Assembly: GCF_016597725.1 (NCBI RefSeq)
Contig: NZ_VCGY01000004.1
Span: 62,001 to 126,000, forward strand
DNA from: Marinobacter sp. 1-4A
GTDB lineage: Bacteria > Pseudomonadota > Gammaproteobacteria > Pseudomonadales > Oleiphilaceae
Direction: 5' to 3'
DNA: 64,000 nucleotides
Position numbers and translations under genes: made by a program. Below, piece by piece: positions 49,663 through 58,521 of this stretch. Position 1 is the first letter of the stretch. Each line of letters starts with the position of its first letter. Below the pieces are notes generated by a model. It was not told the DNA's origin. It searched no databases and saw only the letters and a list, made by a program, of their open reading frames with translations.

Positions 49663-49689
49663 TAAGGCTTACGACTAACTGGCCGTTAA
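49663..49689 (+). promoter_or_regulatory. FliA (sigma28) promoter of cheVR
   Basis: TAAGGCTT, an 11-bp spacer and GCCGTTAA match the sigma28 consensus at 13 of 16 positions with exact spacing. It ends 106 bp before the cheV start and overlaps the divergent flgA upstream region. Confidence 0.7.
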
Positions 49690-49795
49690 ACCGACATATT
49701 CGTTTGCGGATGACGTTATTACGTCACCTCAATAATTTACGATAAGTTACAGCAAAATGCGTGCCGGTACTTCCGGCCAATCAGGAGAGACTTCG

Positions 49796-50725
49796 ATGGC
49801 AGGCGTATTAGACAGTGTAAACAAGCGTACGCAGCTGGTCGGGCAGAACCGTCTTGAACTTCTTCTTTTCCGCCTGCGCGGGCGCCAAATATACGGCATC
49901 AACGTTTTTAAGGTGAAAGAGGTGCTGCAATGCCCCAAGCTGTCTTCCATGCCGAACAGCCGGGCTGTAGTGCGCGGTGTCGCGCATACACGAGGCGAGA
50001 CTATTCCGGTTATTGATTTGGGTATGGCGATTGGTCTGCCTGGCATCCCTCAGGAAGAGCTGCCTAGCAGCTTCGTTATCATTACCGAGTATAACCGTAA
50101 GACTCAGGGATTTCTGGTAACCGGTGTAGACCGTATCCTGAATATGAACTGGGAGGATATTCTTCCTCCGCCGAAGGGAGCAGGTAAGGATATTTACCTT
50201 ACAGCTGTCACTAAAATTGATGACAAGCTGGCAGAGATCATCGATGTAGAGAAAATTCTCTCTGAAGTTTCTCCGCTTCGTGAGGATGTTACTGAAGCGA
50301 TTTTGAGCAAGAGCGCAGAGAGGGTTCCAGGGCACCTACCGGTCCTTGTTGTGGATGACTCGGCAGTAGCACGCCGGCAGATCGAGAGGTGTCTCACCGC
50401 GATCGGTATGGAGGTGGTCACACGAAACGATGGTAAACAGGCTTTCGAGCATTTGAAAGAAATCACGGCAGACGGATCGAAAGCGACCGACCACTTTTCT
50501 CTGATTATCTCGGACGTGGAAATGCCCGAAATGGATGGGTACACACTGGTTACACGAATCAAAGGCGATCCCGCCCTCAGTGGTCTTTTTGTTATGCTCC
50601 ACACTTCACTCAGCGGCGTATTCAACAAGGCGATGGTCAAGAAAGTTGGGGCGGATGATTTTATGGCGAAATTCAGCCCGGATGAACTCGCTGAACGAAT
50701 CATGGAAATTATTGATCAGAACTGA
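49796..50725 (+). CDS. cheV: Chemotaxis coupling protein CheV (CheW plus receiver)
   Basis: 309 residues. The CheW domain (about 15-160) has ELLLFRLRGRQIYGINVFKVKEVL and GVAHTRGETIPVIDLGMAIG. The C-terminal receiver domain has VLVVDDSAVARRQIERCL and the phospho-acceptor Asp in LIISDVEMPEMDGYT. CheV couples receptors to CheA and may buffer phosphate. AGGAG is eight bases before the ATG at 49796; a 13-codon extension is dropped. It forms an operon with cheR (40 bp apart) under the FliA promoter upstream. Confidence 0.95.
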   Translation: MAGVLDSVNKRTQLVGQNRLELLLFRLRGRQIYGINVFKVKEVLQCPKLSSMPNSRAVVRGVAHTRGETIPVIDLGMAIGLPGIPQEELPSSFVIITEYNRKTQGFLVTGVDRILNMNWEDILPPPKGAGKDIYLTAVTKIDDKLAEIIDVEKILSEVSPLREDVTEAILSKSAERVPGHLPVLVVDDSAVARRQIERCLTAIGMEVVTRNDGKQAFEHLKEITADGSKATDHFSLIISDVEMPEMDGYTLVTRIKGDPALSGLFVMLHTSLSGVFNKAMVKKVGADDFMAKFSPDELAERIMEIIDQN

Positions 50726-50765
50726 CATTTTATTCGCTGGGTAATCCACTTAGAACTGAGATCCA

Positions 50766-51593
50766 ATGAAAGCGGAAATTACGCCACAGGAATATGAATC
50801 CTTTAAATCGTTCCTGCAGGATGCGTGTGGTATTTTGCTGGGCGATAACAAGCAATACCTCGTAAAAAGTCGGCTACGACGGATTCTGGAAGAGAACGAC
50901 CTCAACTCGTTGGGGGAGCTGCTTGAGCTCCTTAAACGGCCGGGTAGGGGAAGCCTGAGGGAGGTGGTGATCGATGCAATGACCACGAACGAAACCCTCT
51001 GGTTCCGTGATAACCATCCGTTTCGCATCCTTCAGGAAAAACTGCTTCCTGAATTCGCGGCTCGTTCGCCTGCACCCCCTCTACGAATTTGGTCAGCTGC
51101 ATGCTCCACCGGGCAGGAACCATACTCGGTTGGCATGATTGTGGATGAGTTCAGGCGCCAGAAACCCGGCAAGCTGCGGGATGTAAAGATAACAGCAACG
51201 GATATATCGCGAAGCGTACTCGAGGTTGCTCGGCGTGGAGAGTACGAGATGATTGCTATTGGAAGGGGGCTGTCGCCGGAGCGCCAGAAGCTGTTTTTTA
51301 CGCCTTCTGCTAGCGGTGGTTGGCAGATTCGCCCGCAGATCAAGAGCATGGTGGAGTTCAAAGAGCTCAACCTCCTTGAGCGTTACATGCTTGGCAAGTT
51401 TGACATAGTAATGTGTCGCAACGTGCTGATTTACTTTTCCGCAGAGCTTAAAAAAGACATTCTTACTCGTATTCACGCAACGCTTAACCCCGGCGGCTAT
51501 TTGATTTTAGGTGCCTCGGAGTCACTGAACGGTTTGCCGGACCTTTATGAAATGGTCCAGTGCCATCCGGGAATCATCTACAGGAAAAAATAA
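50766..51593 (+). CDS. cheR: Chemotaxis protein methyltransferase CheR
   Basis: 275 residues. It has the N-terminal helical domain (YESFKSFLQDACGILLGDNKQYLVKSRLRRILEENDL) and the SAM-binding domain with IWSAACSTGQEPYSVGM (the GxGxG-like loop), ITATDISRSVLEVARRGEY, and FDIVMCRNVLIYF. It methylates receptor glutamates for adaptation. In Pseudomonas-like genomes cheVR usually precedes flgBCDE; here an MFS gene follows three bases later. Confidence 0.95.
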   Translation: MKAEITPQEYESFKSFLQDACGILLGDNKQYLVKSRLRRILEENDLNSLGELLELLKRPGRGSLREVVIDAMTTNETLWFRDNHPFRILQEKLLPEFAARSPAPPLRIWSAACSTGQEPYSVGMIVDEFRRQKPGKLRDVKITATDISRSVLEVARRGEYEMIAIGRGLSPERQKLFFTPSASGGWQIRPQIKSMVEFKELNLLERYMLGKFDIVMCRNVLIYFSAELKKDILTRIHATLNPGGYLILGASESLNGLPDLYEMVQCHPGIIYRKK

Positions 51594-51596
51594 TCA

Positions 51597-52784
51597 ATGC
51601 CCTTTAACGTATGGGTGCTGGTTGCCGCTCAGGCGCTGGCCATGTGCACAGCGCCGTTCATTGTGTTTATCGGCAGTATTCAAGGGCGCTTGCTCGCTCC
51701 AGCACCGGAATACGCCACACTCCCCGTAGGCCTCGTCGTAGTCGGAACTGTTCTTGCGATTAAGCCTGCCACTTGGCTCATGGAAAGGCTAGGGCGTAAA
51801 CGGGTAATGCTGCTGGGCGCATCGATGGGCGTACTCGCAGGTTTGCTTGGTGCTCTCGCGTCTTGGCTTGCGCTATTCCCGCTGCTGTGTGTAGCAGCAA
51901 TTGTAGGCGGGTCGGGTTTGGCGGTGGTGCATCAGTACCGTTTCGCCGCCATGGAATCAGTGCCTGATAATATGGCAGGCTCGGCCGCTGCAAGAGTGCT
52001 GCTTGGCGGATTAATTGCTGCCTGGCTTGGGCCTGAAATTGCCACGCTTGGTAGCGGAGCGGGTACGGAGCACCCATTTCTCGCAAGTTGGTTGGGTCTT
52101 GCGGGTGTTCAGTTAGCGGCATTGTTAATACTGGGGGCAGGCTACCGGGCGCGCAGCGAGAGGGTGAGGGTGTCCCACGCTGGCGGTGGTAGGCCTTTGA
52201 GGGAAATTCTTGCCAACCCCCTAATATGCGTGGCTATCAGTTCGGCTGCTATCGGCTATGCAGTGATGAGCTTTATTATGACAGCAACGCCCCTAAGTAT
52301 GACTGAAATGGCAGGTCATGATCTGGATGCGGCCAAGCGGGTTATTCAGCTTCACATAATGGCCATGTATCTTCCTTCGCTGATCAGTGGCTGGCTTACC
52401 CGGGTTATTGGCATACCGCTGATGATGGCTGCAGGGCTGTTAGCCTACCTTGGCTGTATTGTCTTGGCTGCCAGCGGTGTTAGCTTCCACCATTACCTCT
52501 CCGCTCTGTTGCTGTTAGGTGTAGGTTGGAACTTCCTATTTGTGGGTGGCACCACCCTGTTGCCGCGCGGCTATACCGAGGCTGAGCGCTTTAGGGTGCA
52601 GGGCCTCAACGATATATTCGTGTTTGGTTCTCAGGCCACAGCGGCTTTATCGGCCGGTGTGGTTCTTTCCTGGTTAGGCTGGGCTTCATTGGTGATGGTT
52701 GCTGTACCCTTCGTCATTGTCCATGGAATCCTGATGGCCGTTTGGCTGACGCGGAGGGAAGGACAAAGCCGAGAGCCTGCGTAG
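51597..52784 (+). CDS. MFS transporter
   Basis: 395 residues with about 12 hydrophobic helices and no signal peptide. The loop LMERLGRKRVMLLGASMG between helices 2 and 3 is a form of the MFS motif D/G-x-x-x-R-x-G-R-R. The second half repeats the fold (AVMSFIMTATPLSMTEMAGHD, GVGWNFLFVGGTTLLPRGYTEAERFRVQG). The block around TATPLSM is seen in YbfB/YcaD-like putative permeases. The substrate cannot be read. It starts three bases after cheR, so it is probably cotranscribed with cheVR, although nothing suggests a chemotaxis role. Confidence 0.88.
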   Translation: MPFNVWVLVAAQALAMCTAPFIVFIGSIQGRLLAPAPEYATLPVGLVVVGTVLAIKPATWLMERLGRKRVMLLGASMGVLAGLLGALASWLALFPLLCVAAIVGGSGLAVVHQYRFAAMESVPDNMAGSAAARVLLGGLIAAWLGPEIATLGSGAGTEHPFLASWLGLAGVQLAALLILGAGYRARSERVRVSHAGGGRPLREILANPLICVAISSAAIGYAVMSFIMTATPLSMTEMAGHDLDAAKRVIQLHIMAMYLPSLISGWLTRVIGIPLMMAAGLLAYLGCIVLAASGVSFHHYLSALLLLGVGWNFLFVGGTTLLPRGYTEAERFRVQGLNDIFVFGSQATAALSAGVVLSWLGWASLVMVAVPFVIVHGILMAVWLTRREGQSREPA

Positions 52785-52901
52785 TCTTGTCATTTTCCGC
52801 TTTCTGTAAATTTCGTAACCCATCTGTTATCCCCGCTTTAGCCGCGTGCTGCTAACGTCACTGTTGCATCCACATTATATGGAAACAGGGAGTTGCGGTT
52901 T

Positions 52902-54692
52902 ATGAGCAGGATTTTTCGGCGTCTTCCCCGAGTATTTGCCTTGGCCAGTTGCGCACTTTTGGTGAGCTTCGCCGCTTTTGCACAAGAGCTTCGGATAACC
53001 GATTTGTCCCCAGACAATAAAGACTCTGTTCTCGATAGAAAAACCTTCTTGATAACCGCAAAAGGCCTAAGTGAAGAAGCCGCAAAACCAATGCTTAATG
53101 GTCAAGAGATTCCGCCATCCCAAGTGAGCCGAATGCCCGGTGCCATAAGTGTTTCGTTGGAGGGCAACGACTACAGTAGCGGCGCGCTCTGGATTGAGCA
53201 GGGTAAAGCAGTGAGCAACGCTGTTTGGCTTAGTCTGGCGGGGAGCTATGTAGTAGCAGCCACTGAGGATGAGGTTGCCGAAAATATGGATGGTTTAACC
53301 ACTTATGTAGACCTCGTTAGCGTGATTATTGAAGAGAGTCACAACGGTGCGGAAGAAGCTGCAAAACTTGCAGAAAAGTTTGGTGCAAGCATTGTAGGTG
53401 CAATTCCACCTTTAAACACCTATCAGCTTCGCTTGCCTGTCAGCAATCTCACTGAAAGGGATGCGTTGATTCTTCGGTTAGGCAATGAGGTGAGCGTTGA
53501 TGCTGTTGTTATCGAAGAAACCAGCGCTGAAAGCCAGCCTAAGCCACAGGAGCGGGATCAATCCGGTTCGCCTAGCACTTCCGCATCCAACCAGAAAGAA
53601 TGGACAGCAAATCGCTTTTTGGATGCTGTGAATTACTACACGCGGCGCATGAGCTCTGAAGACGAGCCGGTGAAAACACACCCGATCCGTGTAGGTGTAA
53701 TAGAGCGCGATGTGGATTTTGACGCACCGGATTTCAGTGATTACTTAGGAAACTGTCGCGCAGAGAAAAATCGTACTTGCGTGTATGCCCGAGATGCTCA
53801 ACAACCCGAGGATCACGGCTCTACCGTAACAGGCATTTTGGCAGCTGGCTGGAATAACGGAGGCAATTCGGGATTTCTGAGCGGGCTAAACAAGGCCAAT
53901 CCCGGATTCGATGTTATCGTTGACCGAGGCTCCGATGCAGGCATCACAGCCAATGTGGCTGCGTCGGTAAACCTTGTTCAAGACGGTGTGCGTGTACTCA
54001 ACTGGAGCTGGGGTATCCACCGCATTGGCGCAGTCAGTGTTGAGGGCGAGGAAGTGGACTCGTTGGTTCGTTCAGGCCTCGCCATGAATGGCTATGAAGA
54101 GCTTCTGGAAGAGTTCTTTCTTTGGCTAAGGCGAGAGCATCCCGATGTCGTTGTGGTTAACTCTGCAGGAAACGCATCCTCATACTCTAGCCGGGATGAG
54201 TACCGATTGCCGTCGTCGTTCGTCACTGAACAGCTGTTTGTTGTGGGTGGACATGAGCTGAGCAAAGAGAAAGGGCTGAGTGTGGATGATCCCGGTTATG
54301 CAAACAAACGTAAAGCCTCCAATATCGACATGCGCGTTGATGTTACCGCTGCGGCTTGTGCGCGTGGTTCAACGGCAGAGTCTGGCAAGCAGGGTAGAGT
54401 CCATTGCGGTACATCCTACGCAACCCCGCTGGTAACAGGGTTGCTTGCTGCGATGATGTCGGTCGATCCTCAGCTAACGCCAGAGCAGTTGCGTATGCTT
54501 TTGCGTCGAAGCGCTATGACAATAGGCGAAGAGTATGATTTCGAGCCTGTTGATGCTGACGATCTTACATCACCGATTTTGCCTTCAGAGCGTGGTAATA
54601 ATTTGAACGATCCCGACGTTGGCCACTCTGCGAGGTTAGATATGCAGGAAGCTTTGCACCTTACGGTGCAAAGCCTCGATAGAGCTAGGTGA
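52902..54692 (+). CDS. Exported S8 subtilase-like protein with Asp-to-Glu change in the catalytic triad
   Basis: 596 residues from ATG at 52902 (GGGAG upstream). Signal peptide 1-27. About 30-230 is a non-catalytic N-terminal part, containing a stretch with IVGAIPPLNTYQLRLP like a propeptide inhibitor. The S8 domain then keeps His305 (EDHGSTVTGILAAG), the oxyanion Asn424 (VVVNSAGN) and Ser505 (GTSYATPLVTG). The first block, normally V-x-D-T/S-G, reads VGVIERDVDF, placing Glu268 where the catalytic Asp should be. It may be a slow or inactive protease, or use Asp270. A lipocalin gene follows by 43 bp. Location is periplasmic or secreted. Confidence 0.88.
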   Translation: MSRIFRRLPRVFALASCALLVSFAAFAQELRITDLSPDNKDSVLDRKTFLITAKGLSEEAAKPMLNGQEIPPSQVSRMPGAISVSLEGNDYSSGALWIEQGKAVSNAVWLSLAGSYVVAATEDEVAENMDGLTTYVDLVSVIIEESHNGAEEAAKLAEKFGASIVGAIPPLNTYQLRLPVSNLTERDALILRLGNEVSVDAVVIEETSAESQPKPQERDQSGSPSTSASNQKEWTANRFLDAVNYYTRRMSSEDEPVKTHPIRVGVIERDVDFDAPDFSDYLGNCRAEKNRTCVYARDAQQPEDHGSTVTGILAAGWNNGGNSGFLSGLNKANPGFDVIVDRGSDAGITANVAASVNLVQDGVRVLNWSWGIHRIGAVSVEGEEVDSLVRSGLAMNGYEELLEEFFLWLRREHPDVVVVNSAGNASSYSSRDEYRLPSSFVTEQLFVVGGHELSKEKGLSVDDPGYANKRKASNIDMRVDVTAAACARGSTAESGKQGRVHCGTSYATPLVTGLLAAMMSVDPQLTPEQLRMLLRRSAMTIGEEYDFEPVDADDLTSPILPSERGNNLNDPDVGHSARLDMQEALHLTVQSLDRAR

Positions 54693-54735
54693 TAGAGTTG
54701 AGCGTATTCACATTGCCAATAATAGAGAGCGCTTT

Positions 54736-55281
54736 ATGATAGTTTTCCGCAATACGGTGAGCTTATGTTTCACCCTTTCATGTATGTTGCTGTTGGCGGG
54801 TTGTACCGGCGTGCCCAAGGGTATTGAGCCAGTGACTGGGTTGAATGCGGATCGATATTTAGGCAAGTGGTACGAAATTGCACGGCTGGACCATTCTTTC
54901 GAGGAGGGACTTAGCCGTGTAACGGCGGAATACGAGCTGCAGGATGACAGAAGCATAAAAGTAACCAACAGAGGGTACGATGCCGAGGCTGGAGAGTGGA
55001 GCATCGCTGAGGGAAGAGCCGTGTTCGTGGATGGCGAGAGCACGGGGCATCTTAAGGTGTCATTTTTCGGCCCGTTCTATGCGTCTTATGTGATTTTCGA
55101 GCTGGACATAGACGAATATCAGTATGCTTTCATTACCGGTTACAACCGTGACTATTTGTGGTTTCTTTCAAGAGCACCCGATGTGAATGATGAAGAGATT
55201 GCCCGATTTAAAAGCGTGGCTCAACGTGCGGGCTTTGATCTTGAAGAGCTTGTTATGGTTGACCATAGTCCAGTTAACTAA
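54736..55281 (+). CDS. blc: Outer-membrane lipocalin (Blc-type lipoprotein)
   Basis: 181 residues. Lipoprotein signal 1-23 with lipobox LLAGC (Cys23). The lipocalin signature is LGKWYEIARLDHSFEEGL, then a beta-rich barrel with VIFELDIDEYQYAFITGYNRDYLWFLSRAP, the conserved Blc block. Blc binds fatty acids or lysophospholipids at the outer membrane under stress. It lies 43 bp after the subtilase-like gene on the same strand, so cotranscription is possible. Convergent with the cupin gene. Confidence 0.94.
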   Translation: MIVFRNTVSLCFTLSCMLLLAGCTGVPKGIEPVTGLNADRYLGKWYEIARLDHSFEEGLSRVTAEYELQDDRSIKVTNRGYDAEAGEWSIAEGRAVFVDGESTGHLKVSFFGPFYASYVIFELDIDEYQYAFITGYNRDYLWFLSRAPDVNDEEIARFKSVAQRAGFDLEELVMVDHSPVN

Positions 55282-55288
55282 AGCTCCG

Positions 55289-55942
55289 TTAAAAGGGCAG
55301 GTGGCCAGTTTTTACCCATATGATGGTCTCTTGATCTACAAACGGATGGTGCTGGCTTAAGTGGGGACTTCTTATCCAAGTGTCCTTAGGGTAGCGCCCG
55401 TGCTCATCACAGAACTCTCCTGAAAGAACGAATATTTCTTCTCCTCCAAAGTGCCTGTGGGGCTGAAATTTCTCATTGGCTGGCCACTTAACGAGAGCAA
55501 CATGTTCATGCTCAAATTCATGTAGCGGCATAACTTTGAGGCCGCCAATTCCAGGTAGCCAAGGGGTGCTATTTGTATCTAGTCGCACAACGGATGAATC
55601 TTGTTCGCTGAACTGATGCAGTTTTACCAACAGGGTGCAGCCGGGTTTACTGAATGGTGAGTGCCCACTTCCGGGCGGATTTCTCAAGTAGGTGCCAGCA
55701 GGATAGTCGCCGGTCTCATCTGAAAATACACCCTCAAGAACCAGTATTTCTTCTCCAAGAGGGTGTTCGTGTCGGCTAAACGAGGCGCCGGGCTCATAGC
55801 GCACAACACTGGTAGCGTGCCCACGCTCGGCATCCTCTCTCGCAAGGGGCTTTCGCGCGACACCGCTGGCTGGGCTGGGAAGCCATTCCTGTTCGCTGGT
55901 GCGGATGACCACCCTCTGGTCAAAATCCATGTTCAGCATCAT
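55289..55942 (-). CDS. Bicupin of the ChrR-like cupin family
   Basis: 217 residues made of two cupin halves. The first has FSRHEHPLGEEILVLEGVF and the second FQPHRHFGGEEIFVLSGEF, each with the metal-binding H-x-H and a later Glu. The C-terminal half of ChrR, the zinc anti-sigma factor that senses singlet oxygen, has this fold. Here the N-terminal anti-sigma zinc domain is missing, so it is more likely an enzyme or metal-binding protein than an anti-sigma factor. Start either of two adjacent ATGs (55942 or 55939). Function unknown. Confidence 0.82.
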   Translation of the reverse strand: MMLNMDFDQRVVIRTSEQEWLPSPASGVARKPLAREDAERGHATSVVRYEPGASFSRHEHPLGEEILVLEGVFSDETGDYPAGTYLRNPPGSGHSPFSKPGCTLLVKLHQFSEQDSSVVRLDTNSTPWLPGIGGLKVMPLHEFEHEHVALVKWPANEKFQPHRHFGGEEIFVLSGEFCDEHGRYPKDTWIRSPHLSQHHPFVDQETIIWVKTGHLPF

Positions 55943-56011
55943 GAGCCTCTACACAATAGGTTGAGCCAACGAGTACGACGCAGTTGTGCAAGTGGATGCA
56001 TAGGTTACAGG

Positions 56012-56542
56012 CTACTTTATTAACATTTGAACATCGCGGAAGGCTGCGTGTTTGCAGTGTCGCATCCATTCGAACGCCACCATTTCAAGAGTGACAATAC
56101 GTGCGCCGCTGTCACTGAGCCGATCAAGAGCTACATCCCGATCGAACTCGTTCCGCGACCCAGTAGCATCCGCTACTACCCAAACCTTATAACCCGCATC
56201 AATCAAGCTGAGAGCCGTTTGCATCATGCAAACATGGGTTTCGCAGCCAGCAATTACTATATGTTGCCGACCTTCGGGCAGGTGTTCAACCAGCCCATCC
56301 GGGCAAGCGTCGAAATGATGCTTTGCCAGCGTTTGGTGGCAAAGTTCTTTCACTGCCTCCACGTTTGGTCCCAGTTTTTCAGGTAGTTGCTCGGTGGCTA
56401 GAACGGGTATATCCAAAAGCCCGGCAATAGTGGCGAGGGTCACGCACCGGCTCACAACGTCTTGGCCGTGAGATATTGCTGGCATCAACCTTTCCTGAAC
56501 ATCGATCAGCAGCAAAGTGGATTGTTCGGATTTCATAAGCAT
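56012..56542 (-). CDS. Isochorismatase-family hydrolase (YcaC-like)
   Basis: 176 residues. The cysteine-hydrolase fold has catalytic Asp in TLLLIDVQERLMPA, Lys in TLAKHHFDACP, and nucleophile Cys in VIAGCETHVCMMQTA. YcaC-type members are of unknown substrate, while nicotinamidases and isochorismatases share the triad. GGAG lies eleven bases before the ATG at 56542. It is divergent from tRNA-Ser and downstream of no obvious partner. Confidence 0.88.
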   Translation of the reverse strand: MLMKSEQSTLLLIDVQERLMPAISHGQDVVSRCVTLATIAGLLDIPVLATEQLPEKLGPNVEAVKELCHQTLAKHHFDACPDGLVEHLPEGRQHIVIAGCETHVCMMQTALSLIDAGYKVWVVADATGSRNEFDRDVALDRLSDSGARIVTLEMVAFEWMRHCKHAAFRDVQMLIK

Positions 56543-56675
56543 GGGCAGTCTCCAGATCGGGTTAACCTGTTGAACAGATTAGAAATGCCATGGTACTCGT
56601 AACCTGAGTAGCAAGCACCTTACAGACTATTATTGGCATAAACCGGATATTTTGCCGGGATTTGTCCTAGAAGAG

Positions 56676-56704
56676 TTGCCAAGCGCGGCCAAAACCATTA
56701 AAGT
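56676..56704 (+). promoter_or_regulatory. Candidate promoter of tRNA-Ser
   Basis: TTGCCA (56676-56681), a 17-bp spacer and TAAAGT (56699-56704), about 48 bp before the tRNA. A modest match. Confidence 0.4.
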
Positions 56705-56752
56705 TTGCGCCCTCAAATGAGCGACGATATTGCTGATTTGAAACAGGTTATT

Positions 56753-56843
56753 GGAGAGGTGGCCGAGTGGCTGAAGGCGCACGCCTGGAAAGTGTGTAAA
56801 CGTTAATAGCGTTTCGAGGGTTCGAATCCCTCTCTCTCCGCCA
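56753..56843 (+). tRNA. tRNA-Ser (anticodon GGA)
   Basis: 91 nt with the long variable arm of a class II tRNA. It starts GGAGAGGTGGCCGAGTGGC. The anticodon loop reads CTGGAAA (anticodon GGA), the T arm has GGTTCGAATCC, and an encoded CCA closes it. Confidence 0.95.
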
Positions 56844-56848
56844 AATTA

Positions 56849-56876
56849 AACCCCAGCAGGAATGCTGGGGTTTTTT
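56849..56876 (+). terminator. Rho-independent terminator after tRNA-Ser
   Basis: CCCCAGCA-GGAA-TGCTGGGG with six T residues, six bases after the tRNA CCA. Confidence 0.9.
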
Positions 56877-56941
56877 ATTGGGCGCAATACCCGCCTTCAT
56901 GGATACTTTAGCGCCGGGGTGCGTCCGAACACGTCTTTGTG

Positions 56942-57811
56942 TCAAAGCCACTTCTTGGCTTCTGTAATCACTGTACGCATTCTGTTCTGCAAAGACTGCT
57001 CGCGCCGAACTACAAGGTAAAGGGTCTCATTTATCGGTTCCGGCAGTCGGTGGCTTTTAATGGATTGTGGACGGTTGAAGGCCTCAACTGCGTACGCTGG
57101 CAATACGGTAAATCCCAATCCCATGCTCACCGGTTCTAAAATCAACCCAATCTGGTTCGAGAAACCTTTCTTTTTAAACAGATTGCTGTGCTGAAACTGA
57201 GGGAAGTTTGCACTAAGCAGCATGTTGGCGTGATGAGCGCCATCGGGGTGGTCTATAAACCCTAGCTCTGTTAGCGCGTCCCAACTTGGCTCAACGACAT
57301 TCGCAGGAGTGACAAGAAGCAAGGGTTCATGCGCAATTTGTTGGCAGCTCACTTTCTCAAGGGTTGAGGCACTGGTCATGAAGCCAATATCGGATTTGTA
57401 GTCTGCTATCGCATTTTCAACATCCGTGTTTGGTGCAAATCTGTAGTCAATGACCAGTTCAGGGTGCTGGATCTGCAACTCAAGAAGATGTGGGTAGAGC
57501 TTTAGGCCGATGCTTCCTGGCGACATTACCCTTACTAGCCCCTTGTGTGGGGGATCATCAGCTATTCGTTGATCAAGGCTCGACAGCGCTTGAATGAGCG
57601 TTCGCCCTTCAGCGTATAGGCGTTCGCCTGCATCTGTGAGTGAAAACTGCTTACCTTCCCTCAGTAGTAGCGCCACTCCTAATTGATCCTCTAGCTTCCG
57701 AATATGCTGGCTTACGCCAGATTGGGTCATGTGGAGGCGCTCAGCTGTGCGAGTGAAGTGGCCTGTTTCAACCAGAGTGCAGAAACTGCGTAGCCAAGTG
57801 GTGTTTATCAT
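56942..57811 (-). CDS. LysR-family transcriptional regulator
   Basis: 289 residues. The N-terminal winged helix-turn-helix has LRSFCTLVETGHFTRTAERLHMTQSGVSQHIRKLEDQLG, the classic LysR block, and a C-terminal effector domain with GLIRV-type start (GLVRVMSPGSIG). It is divergent from a VOC enzyme gene across 93 bp, the usual LysR control arrangement, so that gene is the best target. The effector is unknown. Confidence 0.93.
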   Translation of the reverse strand: MINTTWLRSFCTLVETGHFTRTAERLHMTQSGVSQHIRKLEDQLGVALLLREGKQFSLTDAGERLYAEGRTLIQALSSLDQRIADDPPHKGLVRVMSPGSIGLKLYPHLLELQIQHPELVIDYRFAPNTDVENAIADYKSDIGFMTSASTLEKVSCQQIAHEPLLLVTPANVVEPSWDALTELGFIDHPDGAHHANMLLSANFPQFQHSNLFKKKGFSNQIGLILEPVSMGLGFTVLPAYAVEAFNRPQSIKSHRLPEPINETLYLVVRREQSLQNRMRTVITEAKKWL

Positions 57812-57904
57812 TATAAAATGTACTCATAACGATGACAATTGATAATTTTACGTAATCTTTCTCTGTTTGTAACCTGATGCAATCTTTAAACAGGAGAGCA
57901 AAGC

Positions 57905-58405
57905 ATGAGTAACGTATATCCAAGAAATTTTTCACACATTGGGCTTTCAGTCCCCAACTTGGAAGAAGCGGTTAAATTTTATACCGAGGTGATGGGTTGG
58001 TACCTGATTATGGAGCCGACTGAAATTGTCGAGGACAACAGCGCTATCGGTGAAATGTGTACAGAGGTATTCGGGAAAGGTTGGGGGAGTTTTCGAATTG
58101 CTCACATGTCGACTGGTGATCGGATTGGGGTAGAGGTGTTCCAGTTCAGAAATCAGAGCAATCCGGAAGACAACTTTGAATATTGGAAAACCGGCATTTT
58201 CCATTTCTGTGTGCAGGATCCGAATCTTGAAGAATTGGCTGATCGAATTGTTGCGGCTGGTGGTAAGAGACGCATGGAAAAGCCGCGGTACTACTACCCC
58301 GGCGAAAAGCCTTATCGCATGATTTATATGGAAGATCCGTTTGGCAATATTGTAGAAATCTATAGCCACAGTTATGAGTTGATATACAGCGAGGGTGCTT
58401 ACTGA
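57905..58405 (+). CDS. VOC-family (glyoxalase/dioxygenase-like) protein
   Basis: 166 residues, one VOC domain made of paired beta-alpha-beta-beta-beta units. FSHIGLSVPNLEEAVKFYTEVMGWYL holds the first metal ligand (His12). IFHFCVQDPNLEELADRIVAAGGKRR and IYMEDPFGNIVEIYSH carry the later His and Glu positions of the metal site. Family members include glyoxalase I, extradiol dioxygenases and fosfomycin-type enzymes; the substrate is not evident. AGGAG before the ATG. Probably under the divergent LysR regulator. Confidence 0.88.
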   Translation: MSNVYPRNFSHIGLSVPNLEEAVKFYTEVMGWYLIMEPTEIVEDNSAIGEMCTEVFGKGWGSFRIAHMSTGDRIGVEVFQFRNQSNPEDNFEYWKTGIFHFCVQDPNLEELADRIVAAGGKRRMEKPRYYYPGEKPYRMIYMEDPFGNIVEIYSHSYELIYSEGAY

Positions 58406-58434
58406 CAACACCATCTTTACGATCTTGGGTGGAC

Positions 58435-58450
58435 TTGAATGAACGCTCAA
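58435..58450. promoter_or_regulatory. TetR operator copy 1 (upstream of tetR)
   Basis: TTGAATGAACGCTCAA is an imperfect copy of the 16-bp palindrome TTGAGYGATCACTCAA. It starts 23 bp before copy 2. Confidence 0.6.
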
Positions 58451-58457
58451 TATAGAG

Positions 58458-58473
58458 TTGAGTAATCATTCAA
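58458..58473. promoter_or_regulatory. TetR operator copy 2 (upstream of tetR)
   Basis: TTGAGTAATCATTCAA, 49 bp before the tetR ATG. It forms a pair with copy 1, with a 7-bp gap and a 23-bp repeat period. Confidence 0.65.
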
Positions 58474-58521
58474 GTTGTCACCGCGTTGTGTTGCGGCCCA
58501 GCAAAACACTGGAAATGACTT

